64,000 nucleotides of DNA, taken from NCBI GenBank assembly GCA_963921795.1, contig OY997653.1, positions 2,775,999 to 2,839,998 of the forward strand, given 5' to 3'. This stretch comes from Nannobrachium achirus. Its lineage: Eukaryota; Chordata; Actinopteri; Myctophiformes; Myctophidae. Under the pieces are notes generated by a model. The model worked only from the letters and a program-made list of their open reading frames with translations, made no database searches and was not told where the DNA came from. Shown here piece by piece: positions 10,796-21,644 of the stretch. A program made the position numbers and the translations under genes. Each line of letters begins with the position of its first letter. Position 1 is the stretch's first letter.

Positions 10796-11680
10796 CAGTG
10801 GTTCTCAACCTGTGGGTCAGGACCCCCAGGGGGGTCCCCGAATTATTTTGGGGGGTCCGCAGATGATTAACTTAATGAGAAACATTGTTCTCACTCAACA
10901 GTAAACAAACCAACATCAAGTTTAAGTGTATAGAGCAAGGGTGGGCAACTTTGATGATGGAGAGGGCCACTACATTTTCACACTCACTCTAGAGGGCCAC
11001 AATGCATATACATAGCAAAAATAGCCGATCTACAAGCTCAAAACGCGTCGCAGTGCGACGCGTTTTGAGCTTGTAGATCTGCTATTTTTGAATTGGAATC
11101 CTGAAAAGTAACTTTATTTTTTCTTCTTTTTTTAAATTCCAAATGCATTTATATCTTCTTATATTAACTGTATGAACTTAAATACAAATACATTCGACAT
11201 AAAAAATACACTAACATTTCAACACATTTAGCTACTAATATCAGTCTATATTATAGACTGAAGTAATTAAAGCGGTTCATTTTTCCATGTTTGGAATTGT
11301 AACAGCTGAAATCAATAATATCAGTATTCCAATATCAACTTGCGGGCCGCATTAAGTGAAGGTGGGGGCCGCATGTGGCCCCCGGGCCGCCAGTTGCCCA
11401 TGTATGGTATAGAGGGTATATCTGCACATTTCTAAAGTGACAATTTAAGGCCTTTTTAATTCCTCTAAAATGACAAATTAAACATTGGCCAAATTGTCAT
11501 AATTAGAGGCAGAAATTGTGAAAATAGCAGATCTACATGCTCACAATGCCTGTAGATCGGCTATTTTCACAATAGAACCGTGTTATACAAAATGTAATTC
11601 CTCAATTCTTAGTGCTCGTCAGGGTGGGGGGTCCCCAGTATGATTATATGGGGGGTCGCAGCCTGAAAAGAGAACCACTG
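10796..11680. mobile_element. hAT-like element (CAGTGGTTCTCAACC family), near complete
   Basis: The ends CAGTGGTTCTCAACC and GAGAACCACTG are flanked by CTATAGGC and CTATAGGA (7 of 8 match). It contains a nested hAT at 10936-11406 and its own shortened palindrome at 11515-11573 with the CTACATGCTCAC variant. The pre-insertion sequence survives nearby: 11885-11970 repeats the flank (GGTTGCTACAGGCAACACAC) without the element. Confidence 0.86.
10936..11406. mobile_element. hAT-like element (CAAGGGTGGGCAACT ends) with intact hairpin
   Basis: The left end CAAGGGTGGGCAACT and right end AGTTGCCCATGTATG are flanked by the perfect 8-bp repeat GTATAGAG (10928-10935 and 11407-11414). A 75-bp palindrome at 11016-11090 carries a paired change: CTCAAAACGCG in one arm and CGCGTTTTGAG in the other, where most families have CTCACAACGCG. 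The GGGCCGCATGTGGCCCCCGG near the right end is typical of this kind of fish hAT MITE. Confidence 0.87.
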
Positions 11681-11688
11681 CTATAGGA

Positions 11689-11990
11689 CAACACACTATT
11701 GTATTCGGTCCGATGTTTTGCCAGAAAAGTGAACCTGCGTTTTTTAAAGTTTTTGGCTGATGTTATCTGGGTTGTAAGGCTGGAAATCTTGTCATGCTTC
11801 ACATGACATCACAATAAATATCACAATATATAATATAATATAATATAATATAATATAATATAATATAATATAATATAATATATAATGGTTGCTACAGGCA
11901 ACACACTATTGTATTCGGTCCGAATGTTTTGTCAGCAAAGAGAACCTGTTTTTTTAAACCTTTTGACTGATGTAATGCTCGATATCTTGG
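11689..11990. repeat. Tandem duplication around a (TATAA)n tract
   Basis: Sequence around CAACACACTATTGTATTCGG at 11689-11760 is repeated at about 11897-11970, with AACCTG and the following T-run also conserved. Between them 11825-11884 is (TATAA)n, about 12 units. Only the first copy is next to the hAT element ending at 11680, so the duplication is informative for its empty site. Confidence 0.75.
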
Positions 11991-12348
11991 GGAATATAAT
12001 ATCACATAATGAGACGCTTATGTAATTTTAATCATTTTGAACGGAGTTCCTATCTATTTTTCAATTGCCTAATTCAGACACTGTTCCTGCAATCCTACCT
12101 TAGTTTGACCTTGGAAGTTAGGAGCAGAGCACTGCAAATCTCACTCTAGTGAGCTGCTTAGGAATACAGGCGTGTTCCCTGTGGTGGCTCCTCACATCTG
12201 CAGTCATGCCTTATTACTGTTGTTGTGACAGAAGAGCTCACACATGTCATGGGAGTTCAGCATTCCAATGTTGCAACTTTTTTTTTTGTCCCCCCATTCA
12301 TCCAACAGGGAATGCCACAGGAAGTTAAAGAGCTGTGGCACATTAGTG

Positions 12349-12659
12349 CAGTGGTTCTCAACCTATGGGTCATGACCCCCAGGCGGTCCACAAATTATTT
12401 GGGGGGCAACGGTAAACAAACCAACATAAAGTTTAAGTGTAGAGGGAATATGCACATTTCTAAAGTGACAATTTAAGGACTTTTTAATACCTCTAAAAGG
12501 TCAAATTAAATATTAGCCAAATTGTCAAATATTAGAGGCAGAGAACTGTCTTATACAAAATGTAATGCCTCAACTCTTAGTGCTCATAAGGGTGGGGGGG
12601 TCCCCAGTTAAAATATGATTATTTTGGGGGTCGCTGCCTGAAAAGGTGGAGAACCACTG
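12349..12659. mobile_element. hAT-like element (CAGTGGTTCTCAACC family) without hairpin
   Basis: The ends CAGTGGTTCTCAACC and GGAGAACCACTG are present, but the flanking 8-mers are inverted complements (CATTAGTG before, CACTAATG after) rather than a direct repeat. The family palindrome is absent: the sequence passes from ATTAGAGGCAGAG to AACTGTCTTATAC with no stem. Useful as a hairpin-less comparison. Confidence 0.8.
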
Positions 12660-12853
12660 CACTAATGTAGGCCTACAACCGCTGCTCTAGCTTGCATGCA
12701 TCTTAGTCGGTTACCCCTCTGGCTTATGACGACTTGAAGCTGCCCTTTAAACTGTCTCGCTTTTAGTCATATGTTCTCAAACAGGGTGAACTCTGTCACT
12801 GCTGTCCATGCATCACAGATGCCCCACAGTTACAGCCATGACACACAAAGTAG

Positions 12854-13418
12854 CAGGGACGTGCTGGCCACTGGGAAAAGCGGGACAACTCCCGAACGGC
12901 CGGTTCATTCCCGGCCGGTCCAGGCCGGCCATTAGGAAAACATTAAAAATAAAATGTCGGCCTTCGTTCCATTTTGGGGGCTGGACGGCCAACAAAGTAA
13001 ATCGTCACTGTCGGGCAGAAACCTCGTATCTCCAAGTTTCAAATGTATACATTTTTTCGCAAAGCAAAGCCCTGCTTCATCATACAAGGCCGTCGTACAA
13101 AAGTAGTGAAAACAGCAGATCTACAAGCGGTGCGAGGCGTTGTGTGCTTGTAGATCGGCTGTTTTCACTAGTTTAAATAATTTTTAAAATGATAAATACA
13201 AAACAAACGGTTTTGGACATGCAAGGTTTTCACCCGACAACAACGAAATATAAATCATGTACAGTAATTGGCCCACTGGCTTGTCACTTGTCATGATCTG
13301 AAATGGCAAATCTTTGAGTAGCAGCAGCACTATAGAGAGAGATCTCTCTCTATAGCGTGCAATGGGGGCCTCTCCAACTCTTTTTCCCGGGCTGAATCAG
13401 GGGCCCAGCATGTCCCTG
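12854..13418. mobile_element. hAT-like element (CAGGGACNTGCTGG family), complete
   Basis: The ends CAGGGACGTGCTGG and CAGCATGTCCCTG are flanked by the perfect 8-bp repeat CAAAGTAG (12846-12853 and 13419-13426). The dispersed palindrome at 13104-13170 has lost part of its left arm but keeps the family's paired change AGTGAAAACAGC / GCTGTTTTCACT. The 28-bp GA/TC palindrome is near 13329-13356. Relatives: 1-174 and 4527-4816. Confidence 0.88.
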
Positions 13419-13426
13419 CAAAGTAG

Positions 13427-14515
13427 CAGTTTCTACTACACTTGTACAACATACCGGTACATGTGTTCCAAGTTACAGGGTCTCCTTCCTATAATGTTGG
13501 ATCTGCTTTTGCAAAAGCCTTTTGTCTTGAGTTGTATTAAAGATTTTTGTCCTGATTTAGACTGCCTCACATGGTTGAAGAAGATTTAACGAGGGAATGT
13601 GCAATTTCAAATCAATTTGTCAACCTACTGAGGAGAAATATTGACGAGGGCGGACAGAAATATGGAGTTTTCTCTGCTCCACAGTAGAAATTGTATAATT
13701 TGTAGCTTTCAAGCCACAATCCATAGGATTTATGCCTGTTGTGTCTTTCTCCCAACAGAGAAAGGTTGCAATGATGTCAGAACTACAACAACAACAACTA
13801 GAAAAGATGCAGTTCTGGGAATGGCGAGTGTGGTTGTCTATATATGGTCTGGGTAGACAAACTGTCATGTGAAGCTTGACCAATCCTCATGCTAGCACCA
13901 CACCGAGAAGGCTGCTTCCTGATTGGCTAAGTTGACCGTAATAGTTTTTGGTGCTTTCTGATTGGCTATGTTTACGCAATGATTGTGTTCCGGACTAGAA
14001 CAATAGTCTGGTTGCCCTACCACACTAATAATGTTAATACCTAAGATTTATTTAACTCATGCTCTTTATTAGGTAAAATAATAAATAATATATAATAAAA
14101 GTAAAAATGGGGGGGTTGGGGTTACCAGGGGAAAGCAATTTTGAGGGCAGTTTTGAGGGATGGGAAGGTGGGGGCCTTGGGGCCTCTGCGATGTGGTTAG
14201 TTCCACAGAGACTGAAAATGCCCCATCACCCACATGGTGAAGTTCCTGGGAGGAATAGTGTGATGTGGTCTCTGGAATGTGTACAGTGAACAAGCAAGCT
14301 GCTGGGTTCTGAACATTTTTGGAGTTTATTGAAGGTTTCATTGAATACGTTATATGAAGCTGATCAATACCTCTACATCTGACCTCACAGACTCCATACA
14401 GTATATGGATATAGCTGACCTGTTCTAACATCACAGTGATGACTCGACCAACCAGGGTATACATGCCAAAGTGCCCAGCATGTGCACGCGCCCATGTGCA
14501 CGCACCCATGTGTGC
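13427..14515. other. Unassigned stretch
   Basis: A short AAC-repeat near 13785-13800, an AT-rich patch at 14040-14110 and a G-rich patch at 14107-14180 are all I see. No repeat ends or coding exons recognised. Confidence 0.4.
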
Positions 14516-14520
14516 GACCT

Positions 14521-14845
14521 CACCCTTTAGGGTGAGGTAGCTTCTCGCACTTAGGGTGTCCTACTGGTACAGAATTATGTGGTTCCTCAGCTGCGTGACG
14601 AAATGTCGCTGAGCAAGACACTGAACTGCTAGCTGCTTCCGATGAGCAGGCTGGTGCCTTGCAGCCGTTGCTGTGGTCTGTGAACATGTACTGAATTAGC
14701 ATGTAAAGTGTAACATGTACCTGTGCCGTTGCGGTGTGTGAATGGGTGAATGTGAAATACATTGTAAAGCACTTTGAATGGTTGGAAAGACTAGAAAGGT
14801 GCTATATGAATGCAGTCCATTCACCATTTACCATAACAATCCCAG
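14521..14845 (+). mobile_element. SINE with CCATTTACC-type tail
   Basis: Contains GAGCAGGCTGGTGCCTTGCAG, GTGTGAATGGGTGAATGTG, AAAGCACTTTGAATGG and a GGTGCTATATGAATGCAGTCC 3' end with short CATTCACC/ATTTACC repeats. The same blocks occur in order at 30775-31000 and reversed at 8179-8428. A perfect 9-bp-stem hairpin (CCTCACCCT...AGGGTGAGG) sits at its left edge, about 14517-14536. Confidence 0.65.
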
Positions 14846-14923
14846 ATTGGGTTTTAATGGTCAAATTACTGAATTTACAATTACAATTTGGGCATGTACT
14901 GTAGCAGACATTCTTGCAGTAGG

Positions 14924-15681
14924 AGCGAGATCATTTAGCGACCTACAACCGGGTCGCGACGTGGTCGGTAGTTTTCAGCGACCGGGTCGCTAAATCGAGC
15001 GACCGGGTCGCTAAATCGAGCGACCGGGTCGCTAAATCACCGACCGCGCTGCTAAATCGACCGACCCGGTCGCTAAATCTACCGACCTGCCTGCAGTTTT
15101 AGGTCGGTAGATTTAGCGACCCGGTTGGTACATCTAGTGACCCGGTCGGAAGATTCTGCACCCCAGTCGGTCGATTCAGCGACCCGGTCGCTCGCTTTAG
15201 CGGCGCGGTCGGTGATTTAGCGACGCGGTCGGTGATTTAGCGACCCGGTCGGGAGGTTGCGTGGCAGGTTAGCCTAACTGAGGTAAGGTTACTGAGGTTA
15301 GGTTTAGGGTTAGGGTTAGGGTTAGGGTTAGGGTTAGGGTTAGTAGCCCGGTGGTCGGTGGAAGCAACCACCGGTCGGTGGATTTACCTACCCGGTCGCT
15401 GGATTAGCGTCCCGTTCGGTGGAATTAGCGTCCCGGTCGGTGGAATTAGCGACCCGGTCAGTGGTTTTAGCGTCCCGGTCGGTGGTTTTAGCGTCCCGGT
15501 CGGTCGATTTAGCGACCCGGTCGGTGTTTTAGCGTCCCGGTCGGTGGTTTTAGCATCCCGGTTGGTGGTTCTAGCGTCCCTGTCGGTGGTTTTACCGTCC
15601 CAGTTGGTCGATTTAGCGACCCGGTCGCTGAAAACTACCGACCACGTCGCGACCCGGTTGTAGGTCGCTAAATGATCTCGC
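14924..15681. repeat. GC-rich inverted minisatellite with telomere-like core
   Basis: The outer arms are near-perfect inverted repeats of at least 70 bp, beginning GCGAGATCATTTAGCGACC and ending in the complement. Between them are roughly 21-bp units built on AGCGACCCGGTCG; units read one way up to about 15095 and the other way after it. A (TTAGGG)n-type tract of about seven units lies at 15299-15342. The 101-residue open frame at 15358-15663 is repeat translation, not a gene. No target duplication seen. Confidence 0.8.
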
Positions 15682-15689
15682 CCTCTCTC

Positions 15690-16348
15690 ATTCTTGTCCA
15701 GAGAAACTTACAAGTGTGCAATGAGAGCCCTTATCAACAAATGACAGAAGTAGAGTGCAAAGAAATGTGGTGGTGCTTCAAAGAAACTAACATGCTGTAC
15801 CCATGGTTCAGTCAGGAACACTCAAGTAAAGCAGATTTAACCATGTATTGCAACAAATGGAATACAATTAAATTTGATGTGAAAGGCTCCTCTTTTGGAG
15901 CTGTTCCCTGAGTTTTGTCAGAGCAACTTGTAGGCAAAATCAAGGAACGTTAAGCAAAACCTCCAATAGGGATCCAATAGTAGTACAATAGCAATACATT
16001 GACACATTAGCTTGAATCAGCACAGCGGACATTAAATCACACGTATTTGAGCCTATGCCAGACTCTGATCAAAAGGTGGAGGCTGTGGTAGAGGAGGCAG
16101 CTACAGTAAGTAGCAGCGGATGCAAAGCAGGCAGCAAGACAAGCAGAGCTAAGAATGCAAGCCGTTATGTAAAGGAGCCTCCCTTATAGACAAGAGCGTG
16201 AGCTCTAATTGGAGTATGACAGTGTGATGTAATGACCAGCAGAGCTGTGAATCAGGAATAGGAAAGAAGCTGACTGACAGCTGATTACAGCTGAGGCGGG
16301 CAAGACTCTTGCAAGAACTAACGCTATTCTTCATTATATGTAGTATAT
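15690..16348. other. Unassigned stretch
   Basis: No recognisable repeat ends, coding exon or RNA gene. Confidence 0.4.
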
Positions 16349-16356
16349 GTCTACAT

Positions 16357-16938
16357 CAGGGGTAGGCAACCTTAGACACGGGTGCCAACATTGGCACAGG
16401 GGAGGGTGGTCGCCGGCACACTGGCAGAAGTTTGAGAGAGAGGATTTTTATTTTAAAAACAAAACTTTTTTTGAATGTGGTCAATTAAATGAAGTTAGCT
16501 AATGAATAGCTAATTACATCTTGCACATAATTCTACATTCATTAAAACTCTGAACTCTGACTGGGGAGGGAGTCAGGGAGATAGGTGGTTTATTCCTCTG
16601 GGTCTAATGATCCTTATAACAATGTCCTGCCAATCAAAATATGTCAAAATATTTGTCATTAAAAAATGTAAATGTGGTCAATTAAATGAAGTTAGCTAAT
16701 TTATAGCAAATTACATCTTGCAGATAGTACTACATTCATTAAAACTCTGAACTCTGACTGGGGAGGGAGTCGGGGAGATGGATTATTGCTCTGGGTCTAA
16801 TGATCCTTATAACAATGTCCTGCCAATCAAAATATGACCAAATATTTGTCATTAAAATGTACCGTTGTTTACATGGCACACTGACACTCTAGAAAATAAA
16901 AACGTGGCACTTCATTTCAAAAAGGTTGCTGACCCCTG
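16357..16938. mobile_element. hAT-like element (CAGGGGTAGGCAACCTT ends) with internal duplication
   Basis: The ends CAGGGGTAGGCAACCTT and AAGGTTGCTGACCCCTG are flanked by the perfect 8-bp repeat GTCTACAT (16349-16356 and 16939-16946). The interior holds a direct duplication of about 190 bp (from about 16475 and from about 16674), each with GACTGGGGAGGGAGTC and TGATCCTTATAACAATGTCC. No dispersed palindrome and no coding capacity. Confidence 0.9.
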
Positions 16939-17105
16939 GTCTACATAATAAGTATGTCTAAAACATATTTCGTAACTAAATACCATTCTTAAATAACATT
17001 CTTAGCATTTGTGGTCAAACAAAAACGAATCAAAATGACAAAAACATTATGTGAACAAGTAACCATCATACACATCACAGTGTAACTGAACCTCTCCTGA
17101 GAGAC

Positions 17106-17245
17106 AACAATTGAGTATCTGAGACGAAAAACAGTCCATGTCCATATTTTAAAATTTTGAATATAGCCTAGATGTTTTTTTATTTTATTTACCAGACTGT
17201 AAACCACAAACTTCTTAAAGCACTCCCCCCTCATTTTGTTGAATT
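17106..17245. repeat. Left arm of an inverted duplication spanning 17.1-19.35 kb
   Basis: The segment containing CAATTGAGTATCTGAGACGA, CCAGACTGTAAACCACAAA and CCCCCCTCATTTTGTT reappears in reverse complement at about 19148-19352, there interrupted by a (TA)n tract. Agreement is close but not perfect. The roughly 1.9 kb between the arms contains the Helitron-like repeats. Confidence 0.72.
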
Positions 17246-17275
17246 CGATTTTTCTACTTAACTCATTATAAGACA

Positions 17276-18327
17276 CTAGAAGCTTGGGCGGCCCAGCGTC
17301 TAGTCGGCGACCTGGCCAACTCGGAACAATGTAAATAGGGAATGAATGCCCCGCCCTTTAATGCAAACCCCATTATACCTGTTGTCATAGGACCAGTTTT
17401 GACCATCTGTTTGCCTGTGTCCATTTATGCCCATATATGGAGATATCTGTATCTGTCTGTCTGTCGGCGTCCATTTTATGTCCATGGAGATCACTGCAGA
17501 TATAGTTCTGGGTCCATTTTATGCCCATATATGGAGATATCTGTCTATCTGCGTCCATTTTACGCGCGTGCCGAATTTGAAATAGGGAATGAATGCCCCA
17601 CCCTTTAATGCAAACCCCATGAATGCCCCACCCTTTAATGCAAACCCCAATATACCTGTTGTCATAGGACCCGTTTTGACCATCTGTTTGTCTTTGTCCA
17701 CTTATGCCCATATATGAAGATCTCTGCACACACAGTACCGGTTGCGGAAAACTCTGATGTCAGCTCCGCATACGGGCATTCATTTTATGAACGGTTCTCG
17801 AGATACGCGGATTACATACATACACACTCACAGAGATTTTTTGTTGACTCATGTGGCGTACGTGATGTCAGAGCCTTTTATGAAGTGATGTCACAATGAG
17901 TCTGATGTCAGACATCAGCTCCGCATACGGGCATTCATTTTATGCCCATATATGGAGAACGCGTGCCGGTGGGACGAACGGTTCTCGAGATACGCGGATT
18001 ACATACATACACACTCACAGAGATTTTTTGTTGACTCATGTGGCGTACGTGATGTCAGAGCCTTTTATGAAGTGATGTCACAATGAGTCAGCGCTTGCGC
18101 CGATTTCCTCCGGAACAGCCTGATGTCAACAATCAGCCCCGCATAAGGAGATTCCGAAGGTTTCGCGCCCGTTCGGGAAAACCATGCGTCGGGTCGGGTA
18201 GAGGCCCGGCACTGCACTCCGCGCCACGGCGAATCTGAAGCCGGTGGGACGAACGTTTCTCGAGATACGCGGATTACAGACAGACAGACAGACAGACACG
18301 CAGACAGAGACTTCTCGCATTTATAGA
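17276..18327 (-). mobile_element. Helitron-like non-autonomous element
   Basis: Read on the minus strand it starts TCTATAAATGCGAGAAG, preceded by A, and ends in a short GC hairpin (TGGGC/GCCCA), then AGCTTCTAG followed by T. 5' TC, 3' hairpin plus CTAG, insertion between A and T and no target duplication are the Helitron hallmarks. The body contains (TCTG)n at the 5' side and partial tandem copies of segments with CATATATGGAGAT, TTCTCGAGATACGCGG and TGTGGCGTACGTGATGTC. No Rep/helicase coding. Confidence 0.62.
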
Positions 18328-18423
18328 TAATACTGATGGAAAGTGGAAAAACAGTATATCTCCAACAGTTTGTGGAACAACAGTCCATACAAACAATATT
18401 CAGCAGACAAGGGAGCAGATAAC

Positions 18424-19135
18424 ACTAGTAAGACTCCCTAATCGGGAGATAAGCGACCATCAGGTCGCAGCGTGATTTTAGGGCAAAATTTGTAGGAGCA
18501 GTGTCCAAAAATGTGTTTGAAAAAATTGGCCAGATGGTGGCGCTATATGGGACAGATCCATGTTGATGACATGAGTGTAGATATACTATGTACTGATTTG
18601 CATGATTTTAGGGCAAAATCTGTAGGAGCAGTGTCCAAAAATGTTTTTTGAAAAAAATGGGACAGTTTTTTGAAAAAAATGGGACAGATTCATGTTGACG
18701 GCTCTCTTGGCGCCGCAGAGGCGGACGCGTGGGTACCGGCCCCGGCTCTCCCGGTCGCTCCTAGCATTTTATGTGCGCTGCACATTTTATGGGTCCTCCA
18801 CTAGGGGCATCCATGCTGGAGCACCAGGAGTCGGTGGTCCCTGGGAATTCCCTGTGAACAGCCCCGTTTGGGTGGTCATTTGGTCATTTTTGCACTTTTT
18901 GGTGGCGGCAGAAGGGGGTCCCTCGGGGTCCCTGGAGCTCCGGGGGTCCCTGGTGGGGTGGAGGTTGTGGTTTGGCAGGCAAGCAGTGTGTGTGCAAAGT
19001 TTGGCATGGATTGGGGCAACGGTGGCGGAGATATGAGTTGGGGAAAAGTGTGACATGACGGACAGACTGACAGACTGACTGACAGACAGCCGGTGGAGGT
19101 TTTGGTAGTAACTGCGACCTGACGGTCGCAATTAA
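18424..19135 (-). mobile_element. Helitron-like repeat (GCGACC start, CTAG end)
   Basis: On the minus strand it starts near AATTGCGACCGTCAGGTCGC, passes (CTGT)n and AATCCATGCCAAACTTTGC, and ends with hairpin CTCCCGATTAGGGAG, TCTTACTAG, then T. A relative runs forward at about 21645-22092. The 5' base is not clearly TC, so the class call is tentative. Two partly duplicated blocks (GATTTTAGGGCAAAAT) lie at about 18472 and 18604. Confidence 0.5.
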
Positions 19136-19147
19136 AACAGACAATTG

Positions 19148-19225
19148 AACAAAATGAGGGGGGAGTGCATTTACAATTTAACTGATTAAAAATGACTTTG
19201 TGGTTTACAGTCTGGTAAATAAAAA

Positions 19226-19287
<62 letters not shown>

Positions 19288-19352
19288 ACACCGGTATTCA
19301 AAAATGTTAAAATATGGACTTTGACTGTTATTCGTCTCAGGTACTCAATTGC
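19148..19352. repeat. Right arm of inverted duplication, with (TA)n
   Basis: Reverse complement of about 17106-17245. A (TA)n tract at 19229-19282 interrupts the arm at the point matching an AT-rich stretch in the left arm. The 19353-19725 stretch beyond shows nothing recognisable. Confidence 0.7.
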
Positions 19353-19727
19353 AGGTTGAAAATCATCAGTCCTGGGTGAGGACTTGCTTTCCTCTCTGAG
19401 TAACTAATCAATAATCAACTACAGGACATGCTGTGATAGGGATGGTAATACCCTTTTAGCAAGATAACATTGCACATTATCACTCTATTGAACCTCTCTA
19501 ATGATGGAGTCAGTGTATCTACTGTGCCAGTTGTTGCTACTTGCTAATAGAGTTTGATCTCTCAACACCTCCATGGAACACTAGAGAGTTGTCAATAGAG
19601 ATATCACCAATCAAGAGGCGTTTATTTGTCATTCACTGATATCAGGTAAGCAGCGAAATGTTGTGGCATGTTCCAGAAGACAGTGCTAACAGCAATATAC
19701 AACAATTATAATTATATATTATAAGAC

Positions 19728-20306
19728 GCCTCAGGGTGAGGTCGCGCCAACTCTTGTCCATCTGGCCAGTGATGTATATCGGACCAGTTACCCATGTATG
19801 GAGACCCCTGGTACCCATATATGGAGATCCATGTACTGTATATGGAGATATGCTGTGAGACCCCAAACATGCTTACTCAGTTATTCGTTATGTGAAAGTC
19901 CTATGATGTCTATGACATCTGACATCATACCCTTTTATGCCCATACATGTAGATCCCTGTCTGTAGAAGCAGCCGTTAGTGTGGTATGTGGCCAATGTGG
20001 CCTCCATATATGGGCATTCCCATATCAAGTCCTGTTGGATATGGGCTTAACATTAAGGGAACTACATCAGGGAACTACATATATGGGCATAAAAGGGATC
20101 CTGTGAGTGTGACATCACAGTGAAGTCAGAGTGGCAAACCCATTCTGTTAAGAGTGGTTCCCCTGACATCACAGTGACGTCAGAGCATGATGTCAGAGCG
20201 ACAAACCCATAGAACCACAGTGTCAGGCGTTATAGACAGAGATACATACATACAGTACGGACAAGCTGTGACCGTTCACATACTAAACTACGACCTATGG
20301 TCGCAA
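19728..20306 (-). mobile_element. Helitron-like repeat (CATATATGGAGATC family)
   Basis: On the minus strand it begins near AATTGCGACCATAGGTCG, then has TATCTCTGTCTATAACG, alternating GTGATGTCA/TGACATC blocks and CCCATATATGG motifs, and ends in a CCTCACCCTGAGG hairpin followed by CGTCTTA. The same order is seen forward at about 34438-35274 and partially at 46620-46870. Confidence 0.45.
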
Positions 20307-20309
20307 TTA

Positions 20310-21255
20310 AAGTTCTAAGTACAGTTAATACAGTTAGCAGCAGTGCAGAATTGGAATAGAATGCACAGTGAGGTATGTACATACTGTATTTGCACTGTAC
20401 ATCGACTACAGTACACTTGTCTATGCACATTAGTGCAAGAACCAAAGTGAGCAAACACACATTTATTTACAGATAAATGCAGTCATTTGTTTATTTACTT
20501 ACTTATCTTTTTCCGTGTTCAGGGCTGACAGCCGCAGGGAAAAAGCAACTTCAAAGTCCTTTATTTTCCTTTCAAAACTTCGTTTGTGCAGTGGTTAAAA
20601 GACAGCATGCATTCACAATATGGTCACTATAAAAAAGCACTACCTTGAACTTAAAAGCATAATATATTGAAATCCACGAGATTGTCAGAGTTGTCATAAG
20701 AATCGTGTTTGCGTATCCCAACCTTTGATATTGCCGAACCTATACAGTGACGGATTGTCAAATATTTCTCCCTGAGTCGATCTCAATCAGTGGTTTTTCA
20801 ATAATTTGACATGGATTCACGGTAAGGGGGATTTTGTGTGCATTTCCAGTGTGTGGGAGAGTGATGGGCACGCACGCACAGAGCTGAGGGGTCAGTCCAC
20901 CGAGACAGACACATACCTACAGTATGAAACCCATGTCTCCCTCATGATCTGAGAAATCCCCCTGGGGAGATCACATGAATATAAAGAGGACCTGCTGTGT
21001 GAGCGCCACACACTCAAATCCTCTGTGTTGATTTAACCCTGAGACCGTACAAATGTAACCAAATGGATCTGTAAAAGGGTACATTTTGGTTCCATTTGTA
21101 CTATCAGAGTTACAAATGGATACAGTGACTCTGAGAAATTAGCTGTATAAATGCATTTGGATACATGTGTAGGCCGACATCCCTACATCATGAGGTTGGT
21201 ACTTGGCATGTTTTTTCTGTGATACTTTCCAACTATATCAATGTATAGTGATCCT
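20310..21255. other. Unassigned stretch with one hairpin MITE copy
   Basis: About 21005-21120 resembles the hairpin MITE at 48716-48827 (GTACAAATG, ACCAAATGGA, GGTTCCATTTGTACT). The rest, including GAATATAAAGAGGACCTGC, is not recognised. Confidence 0.4.
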
Positions 21256-21259
21256 TTTT

Positions 21260-21430
21260 GGGGGGCTGCCCATTAGTCTGATGTCTCAGTAGTCCGACAA
21301 ATGTTAGATTATTGTAAGGTTAGGTTTTTGTGAGGTTATGGAACAATGGTTAGGCGTAGTTATAATGCATGCCATCGGACCAATGGTACTTCAGAAGAGT
21401 GGACCGTCAGACTAATGCCACAGCGCCATT
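21260..21430. mobile_element. MITE with CATTAGTCYGA ends and degenerate TTAGG core
   Basis: The left end GGGGGCTGCCCATTAGTCTGA and the complement of the right end (TGGCGCTGTGGCATTAGTCTGA) are similar, with a second AGTCCGA inside each. The centre has AAGGTTAGG and GGTTAGGCGTAGT. A longer relative at 61226-61523 has a more telomere-like core. Confidence 0.6.
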
Positions 21431-21644
21431 TTTTAAAAGTCTTTCTATCCACACGCTGTTCAATTTTGAGCGGTGCTAACCGCTCCTACGTTTGACTTTG
21501 CGTGTATGTCCCTATGTCCCTATGCAGAACAGCTCACACGACAAGACTAACGTCACATGCACGAGACTAACGCCATAAAAAGTACGCAGAGATCCACATC
21601 ACCACAGCTGATGTCACGGACAGCCAAGGAGATATGTGTAGTGT

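Noticed and set aside
15358-15663. 101-codon repetitive open frame (SVPVGG repeats)
   Set aside because: Direct translation of the 21-bp minisatellite units; no start context, splice signals or family match.
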